Shown here piece by piece: positions 29,729-33,916 of a stretch of 33,916 nt of DNA (position 1 is its first letter; each line of letters opens with the position of its first letter). A program made the translations under genes and the position numbers. This stretch comes from JALYYC01 sp039922495 (GTDB taxonomy: Bacteria; Chloroflexota; Dormibacteria; CF-121): positions 1-33,916 of the forward strand of contig JBDTEO010000032.1 of the NCBI GenBank assembly GCA_039922495.1, in the 5' to 3' direction. The notes beneath the pieces were generated by a model that saw only the letters and a list, made by a program, of their open reading frames with translations, was not told the origin of the DNA and did no database searches.

Positions 29729-31303
29729 GTGCCTCGGGTCCTCGTAGCCGACCCGATCGCGGACGCGGGAGTCGATCGGCTTCGGAGACATGCCCAGGTC
29801 GACGTCCAGCTGAGGCAAACGCCGGCCGACCTCCGCGCGCGAATCGCGGACTACGAAGCCCTCGTCGTTCGAAGCGAGACCCGCGTGACTGCGGAGATCA
29901 TCGAGGCGGGCACCCGGCTCAAGGTCATTGGTCGCGCCGGGGCGGGCGTCGACAACATCGACGTGGCCAGCGCGACGCGCGCCGGGGTCCTGGTGGTGAA
30001 TGCGCCATCCGGCAACACCATCGCCGCCGCCGAGCACACGATGGCCATGATGCTCGCACTGGCTCGGCACCTGCCGCAGGCCGACCGGTCGGTCAAAGCG
30101 GGCCAGTGGGAGCGCTCCAGGTTCCTCGGCACGGAACTGCGCGACAAGGTGCTCGGGATTGTCGGGCTGGGCAACATCGGCGTGGAGGTGACGCGCCGGG
30201 CGCAGGCGTTCGGCATGCGGGTGGTCGCCACGGACCCGGTCGTCTCCGATGACCGGGCCGCCCAACTCAACGTTCGACTGATGGACCTCGACGCGCTGCT
30301 GGCCGAATCCGATTTCGTCACCTTGCACGTGCCTCTGACGCCGGCGACCCGCCATCTGGTCAATGCCAGGACCCTGGCGGCGGCCAAGCCGGGGCTGCGC
30401 CTCCTCAACGTTGCCCGCGGTGGCATCGTCGACGAGGCCGCCCTCTACGACGCGGTCAAGGCGGGAAGCATTGCGGGAGCGGCGCTTGATGTCTACGAGA
30501 CGGAGCCGCCGGGAGACAACCCCCTACTGGCCCTGCCGCAGGTGATCACGACACCGCATCTGGGTGCGTCGACCGAGGAAGCGCAGATCAGCGTGGCGAT
30601 CGAAATCGCCGACCAGGTGATTGCGGTGCTGGATGGTGGTCAGCCGCGCTTTGCGCTGAATGCGCCGGTCGTGCTTCCCGAAGAGATGGCTTCGCTTCGC
30701 CCCTTCATCCCGGTCGCCGAAGGAATCGGTCGCTTCTACGCGCAGGTGGCGCGCCGGCCCGCCCGGCGCCTGCAGGTGGACTACGTCGGCGCCATTGCCG
30801 GCTACGACTGCTCGGTGCTGACGGCGGCCATGTTAACCGCGTTTCTCAGTCGTTTCAGCGCCGAGCGGGTCAACCCCGTCAACGCACGAGCCGTGGCCAC
30901 CGCCCACGGCATCGAGGTCACGGAGCAACGCAGCCCGCGACTCAGCGAGTTCGCGAACCTCATCACGCTCCAGGCGATCGGCGAGCAAGGTGAGACCCGC
31001 GTCGGCGGGACGCTCCTGCTCAACGAGCCGCACATCGTGACGTTCAACGATTTCCGCATCGACCTGGTGCCGACCGGGACCTTTCTCATGAGCTGGCATG
31101 CCGACCGGCCCGGCATCATCGGAGCCATCGGCACCTTGCTGGGTGAGCACAACATCAACATCGCCAGCATGCAGGTGGGTCGCGACCGCCCGCGCGGCGA
31201 CGCGGTCATGATTCTGTCCGTCGACGAACCGGTTCCGGAGTCGATCCAGGCGCGGATCCGCGAAGTGCCAGGAATGGCCGACGTCCAGTCGGTCACGCTT
31301 TAG
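29729..31303 (+). CDS. serA: D-3-phosphoglycerate dehydrogenase
   Basis: A 524-residue enzyme oxidising 3-phosphoglycerate in the first step of serine synthesis. The NAD-binding Rossmann motif is GLGNIGVEVTRRAQAFGMRVVATDP (in two parts), the catalytic Arg is in NVARGGIVDE and the His in TTPHLGAST. An ASB (substrate-binding) domain and a C-terminal ACT domain (HADRPGIIGAIGTLLGEHNI) follow, giving the long form that is feedback-inhibited by serine in other bacteria. GTG start, four bases after the aminotransferase. DUF1015 follows after five bases. Confidence 0.96.
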   Translation: MPRVLVADPIADAGVDRLRRHAQVDVQLRQTPADLRARIADYEALVVRSETRVTAEIIEAGTRLKVIGRAGAGVDNIDVASATRAGVLVVNAPSGNTIAAAEHTMAMMLALARHLPQADRSVKAGQWERSRFLGTELRDKVLGIVGLGNIGVEVTRRAQAFGMRVVATDPVVSDDRAAQLNVRLMDLDALLAESDFVTLHVPLTPATRHLVNARTLAAAKPGLRLLNVARGGIVDEAALYDAVKAGSIAGAALDVYETEPPGDNPLLALPQVITTPHLGASTEEAQISVAIEIADQVIAVLDGGQPRFALNAPVVLPEEMASLRPFIPVAEGIGRFYAQVARRPARRLQVDYVGAIAGYDCSVLTAAMLTAFLSRFSAERVNPVNARAVATAHGIEVTEQRSPRLSEFANLITLQAIGEQGETRVGGTLLLNEPHIVTFNDFRIDLVPTGTFLMSWHADRPGIIGAIGTLLGEHNINIASMQVGRDRPRGDAVMILSVDEPVPESIQARIREVPGMADVQSVTL

Positions 31304-31308
31304 GCGCG

Positions 31309-32607
31309 ATGCCAACCGTCCGGCCCTTCCAGGGAATCCTGTACGACCCGTCCCGGGTCGACCTGGCCCAGGTCGTCGCGCCGCCCTACGACATCATCAC
31401 ACCGGATGATCAACAGCGCTACTACCGGCAGGACCCCCGGAATGTCGTGCGATTGATTGCGGGTGAGGTACGCTCCGCCGATGATGCCCAGGACAACAAA
31501 TACACGCGAGCGGCCGCGTTCTTTGAGAATTGGCTCGCGGCCGGCATCCTTCGCCGCGAGGGCGAACCGTGCGCCTACGTCTACGAGGAGCGATTCCTGG
31601 ATCCATTCCAGGGCGAGGCGCATCGCCGTGTCGGCATCGTGGCCGTCGTCGAGCTGGAACCATTTGGGAACGGAATCCTGGCTCACGAGCGCACCCACGC
31701 CCGCGCCAAAGCTGATCGCCTCTCGCTAACGCGCGCGGTCGGCGCCAACCTGAGTCCGGTCTTTGCCCTCTACCAGGACCCGGCGCGCGCGGTCCCGCGT
31801 CTGCTCGAGCCGGTGATGCAGGAAGCTCCACGACTGACCATTACCCTCCAGGGCGACGAAGAGCATCGCATCTGGGCGCTGCCGACTGATGACCGGTTCC
31901 GGCAGATCGCCGCGACGCTGCAAGCCTCGCGCCTTGTCATGGCCGACGGCCATCACCGCTATGAGACTGCGCTGAATTATCGGAACCGGCAGCGGCTGGA
32001 GCATCCCGAGGCGTCCGCCGACGCCGCCTTCAACTTCGTCCTCATGTTGCTCGTCGACGCAGATGATCCCGGGCTGTGCATCCTTCCGACCCACCGACTG
32101 CTGCGCGACCTTGACGGTTTTGACGGCCACGACCTGCTGCGGCGCCTTGCCGAATCGGCTTCGGTGAACCGCTATCCCACTCGCGCCAGTCTGCTCGAGG
32201 CCATGCAGCCCGGCGTCCGGCATCGCGTTGGTCTTGCGCTGCCCGACGGCACGCGGGCCACGGTCGACCTGGCGGATCCGCCGGACCCCGAGGACCCGGT
32301 GGCCCGCCTGGACGTCTCCCTGCTGCACCGCGACGTCCTGGAGCAGCAGTTGGGCCTGGAGGAACGGATCCTCGACGAGGAGCGGTACTTGACGTACTCG
32401 CGGGATCCGGACTTCGTCCTCGACATGGTCGAGGCCGGCCGGGCCCAGGCTGCGTTCCTTCTTCGGCCGCCAGCGGTATCGGACGTAGTGGCGGTGGCCG
32501 AGGCGGGTCGCGTGATGCCCCAGAAGTCGACCTACTTTTACCCGAAACCGCTCTCGGGCATCGTTTTCAATCCCCTCGATCCGGCGATCCGGATCCCACC
32601 GGCCTGA
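31309..32607 (+). CDS. DUF1015 family protein
   Basis: A 432-residue protein starting VRPFQGILYDPSRVD with VAPPYDIITP, and carrying MADGHHRYETALNYR (DGHHR at 213-217). DGHHR-like motifs are known from ParB/sulfiredoxin-type enzymes such as the serine kinase SerK, so an enzymatic phosphotransfer or phosphate-removing role is a guess. The family is often beside serA and serC, as here. Phosphoserine phosphatase SerB is not encoded in the window. Confidence 0.9.
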   Translation: MPTVRPFQGILYDPSRVDLAQVVAPPYDIITPDDQQRYYRQDPRNVVRLIAGEVRSADDAQDNKYTRAAAFFENWLAAGILRREGEPCAYVYEERFLDPFQGEAHRRVGIVAVVELEPFGNGILAHERTHARAKADRLSLTRAVGANLSPVFALYQDPARAVPRLLEPVMQEAPRLTITLQGDEEHRIWALPTDDRFRQIAATLQASRLVMADGHHRYETALNYRNRQRLEHPEASADAAFNFVLMLLVDADDPGLCILPTHRLLRDLDGFDGHDLLRRLAESASVNRYPTRASLLEAMQPGVRHRVGLALPDGTRATVDLADPPDPEDPVARLDVSLLHRDVLEQQLGLEERILDEERYLTYSRDPDFVLDMVEAGRAQAAFLLRPPAVSDVVAVAEAGRVMPQKSTYFYPKPLSGIVFNPLDPAIRIPPA

Positions 32608-32702
32608 GCGGTTCCGGGTGCTGCGGGCCGTGCATTTGATCGGTTGCTCTGTTTCATTTTCGTGAGCCGATTCAGCTTGCTCCCCGAATACCGCTTGGTT
32701 AG

Positions 32703-32708
32703 TATGCT
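32703..32708 (+). promoter_or_regulatory. Candidate -10 box (TATGCT), leaderless start
   Basis: TATGCT ends eight bases before the ATG at 32717. TTGCTC at 32677-32682 is 20 bases upstream, too far for an ideal -35. Confidence 0.4.
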
Positions 32709-32716
32709 GGGACCAA

Positions 32717-33004
32717 ATGAACGGCAAGCGCGTGGTGATTTCCATGCCCGAGGTCCTCGTGGATGCCTTGAACCGGGTGACGGCCGCCTCGCCCCAGAGT
32801 CGGAGCGAGATCGTTTGCGAAGCTGTCCAGCGTTTCCTTGGCCAGACGCGTCAGGATCCCCTGCCGGCCTCCGCCACGGCTCCCGACGAGGCCTTCTTCG
32901 ACCGCGTCGCCGAGATGATGCAGAGCGGGTTGCTGCAGCCGGGCGACTTCACCGAGGCGGCCACCGAGGAGCCGAGCCCCAAGAGCAAACTCTGGATCAA
33001 CTAG
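32717..33004 (+). CDS. Ribbon-helix-helix (CopG/Arc-type) protein
   Basis: A 95-residue protein with an RHH DNA-binding domain in the first 45 residues (RVVISMPEVLVDALNRVTA, then SRSEIVCEAVQRFL). The rest is Ala/Glu/Asp-rich without clear fold. RHH proteins of this kind are often antitoxins, but no toxin gene lies next to it: FmdB follows. It may be an autoregulator or act elsewhere. Starts eight bases after a TATGCT box. Confidence 0.82.
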   Translation: MNGKRVVISMPEVLVDALNRVTAASPQSRSEIVCEAVQRFLGQTRQDPLPASATAPDEAFFDRVAEMMQSGLLQPGDFTEAATEEPSPKSKLWIN

Positions 33005-33046
33005 CGCCGGCGTCGCCTCCGGGGTACTCGAAACGAGAAATCCGGG

Positions 33047-33052
33047 TATAAC
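33047..33052 (+). promoter_or_regulatory. Candidate -10 box (TATAAC) of the FmdB gene
   Basis: TATAAC ends nine bases before the ATG at 33062. No clear -35. CTGGA directly before the ATG is a weak ribosome site. Confidence 0.4.
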
Positions 33053-33061
33053 GTAACTGGA

Positions 33062-33454
33062 ATGCCGACCTATGGATATCGATGCACGCGCGGCCACCAC
33101 TGGGAGGTGGTCCAGCGGATGACCGAGGCTCCCCTGACGCACTGCCCCGAGTGCGGGGCTCCAGCGACCCGGGTGTTTTATCCCGTGGGGGTCGTCTTCA
33201 AGGGCCAGGGCTTTTACAAGACCGACTCGCGGGGCTCGGGTGGGATCGCCACCGGAACAACGGGCGACGGCGCCGGGAAGGACGGGAAGTCGGACAAAGA
33301 CGGAAAGTCGAGCAAGGAACCGTCGAAGACCGAGACCAAGGCCAAGACCGCCTCCGACAGCGCAAGCAAGGATGGCGGCAGCGAGGGTGGCGGCGCTAAA
33401 GGCGACGCCCCGTCGACGTCACAACCGGCAAAATCAGAAGAGAAGACCGCTTAG
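33062..33454 (+). CDS. FmdB family zinc-ribbon protein
   Basis: A 130-residue protein. Residues 1-55 are an FmdB zinc ribbon (MPTYGYRCTRGHHWEV, HCPECGAPATRVF) with four zinc ligands including the CxxC pair. The remaining 75 residues are low-complexity, rich in Lys, Ser, Gly, Glu and Thr. The domain was described in methylotroph amidase loci as a putative regulator; its real role is unknown. trxA follows after 18 bases and probably shares the transcript. Confidence 0.9.
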   Translation: MPTYGYRCTRGHHWEVVQRMTEAPLTHCPECGAPATRVFYPVGVVFKGQGFYKTDSRGSGGIATGTTGDGAGKDGKSDKDGKSSKEPSKTETKAKTASDSASKDGGSEGGGAKGDAPSTSQPAKSEEKTA

Positions 33455-33472
33455 TAAGCGAGGAGGGAACGC

Positions 33473-33802
33473 GTGGCCGGAAAGGACGTCGTGCAGGTGA
33501 CCGACCAGAATTTCGAGGCGACAGTGGGTGCCTCGCAGCAACCCGTGCTGGTCGATTTCTGGGCAACCTGGTGCGCCCCTTGCAAGATGTTGAAGCCCAT
33601 CGTCGAGGAGCTGGCGGCGGAGTATAAGGGCCGGGTCACGCTGGCGGAGTTGGATGTCGATGCGAATCCCAACACCGCGTCCAAGTTCGGCGTGCTCAGC
33701 ATCCCGACGCTGATCCTCTTTCGAGGTGGCAAGCCGGCGCAGCGAATCGTTGGCTATCAGCAAAAGGCCACGCTGCGCCAGAAGATCGACGCCGTTCTGT
33801 AA
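33473..33802 (+). CDS. trxA: Thioredoxin
   Basis: A 109-residue thioredoxin with the redox pair Cys34/Cys37 in FWATWCAPCKMLKP and the cis-Pro loop SIPTLILFRGG. It reduces disulfides using thioredoxin reductase. AGGAGGGAAC ends two bases before the GTG, giving the start a strong ribosome site. The tRNA-Sec gene begins 13 bases after its stop. Confidence 0.97.
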   Translation: MAGKDVVQVTDQNFEATVGASQQPVLVDFWATWCAPCKMLKPIVEELAAEYKGRVTLAELDVDANPNTASKFGVLSIPTLILFRGGKPAQRIVGYQQKATLRQKIDAVL

Positions 33803-33815
33803 GCTCAGCCGGCAC

Positions 33816-33915
33816 GGGGGTGCATGGGCTCAGGTGGGCTCCTCGGTCTTCAAAACCGCTGGTCGGCATCCTTGGCGATGTCGACGGACGGATCGTTCCC
33901 GTCGCGCCCCCGCCA
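33816..33915 (+). tRNA. selC: tRNA-Sec (UCA), selenocysteine
   Basis: Acceptor stem of eight pairs (GGGGGTGC with GCGCCCCC, one T-G), D stem of six pairs (GGGCTC/GGGCTC with G-T pairs) and four-base D loop AGGT. Anticodon loop CTTCAAA with TCA at 33850-33852. Nine-pair extra arm (GTCGGCATC with GATGTCGAC). T stem GACGG/CCGTC, discriminator G and encoded CCA. The 8+5 acceptor-T stack and long extra arm are the hallmarks of bacterial tRNA-Sec. The T loop reads ATCGTTC rather than TTCGAnn, with positions 54 and 58 swapped to A and T. Confidence 0.93.
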
Positions 33916-33916
33916 A

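Noticed and set aside
1..33802. In-frame TGA codons that might encode selenocysteine
   Set aside because: Genes ending in TGA have normal family length and no downstream extension that I could see; no SECIS-like case was found in this window.

Overview
The window is a GC-rich, gene-dense piece of bacterial chromosome, about 34 kb. The gene set (PocR-GAF-GGDEF, NarL-type two-component pair, DUF5317, DUF5679, DUF1015 beside serA, an EF-G paralogue, FmdB with a low-complexity tail, rpsF-ssb-rpsR without rplI) together with many GTG/TTG starts and starts with a -10-like TANNNT just upstream point to Chloroflexota or Dormibacterota-like bacteria. This is an inference from gene content, not a phylogenetic placement. 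No insertion sequence, phage or CRISPR array is visible.

Layout. 124-6900 is a signalling block: a PocR-GAF-GGDEF protein (-), then a coupled histidine kinase/LuxR-type regulator pair (+), a 24-codon ORF closed by a strong intrinsic terminator, and an HD-GYP domain fused to an MFS transporter. 6907-10195 holds DUF5317, an AI-2E permease, a metallophosphoesterase and two RCK_N (TrkA-like) proteins. 10248-15331 is a fatty acid synthesis block: DUF5679, fabF, fabD and acpP on minus, divergent from a KAS III homologue lacking the catalytic residues and a second fabF on plus, with a perfect palindrome in the shared control region. The plus operon continues into a soluble PRC/MgtE_N/CBS protein and an NRAMP-related permease (to 17859).

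17779-24493 is mostly minus strand: macro domain protein, PfkB kinase, a hypothetical with a LexA-box-like site, a NUDIX hydrolase, an EF-G paralogue, moeA and a small hypothetical. 24603-26934 carries an HTH protein, tRNA-Val(CAC), an SRPBCC stress-type protein and rpsF-ssb-rpsR. 26987-33802 holds a PH-like membrane protein, a membrane-anchored cell-wall amidase, an aminotransferase-serA-DUF1015 operon, an orphan ribbon-helix-helix protein, an FmdB zinc ribbon and trxA. The window ends exactly on a selenocysteine tRNA (33816-33915), so the organism probably decodes UGA as selenocysteine.

The most unusual items are the degenerate KAS III (Cys to Gln) beside an operator-like palindrome, the terminator-linked micropeptide ORF in the second-messenger block, the HD-GYP-MFS fusion, the MgtE-regulatory-module/NRAMP pair and tRNA-Sec with an atypical T loop.
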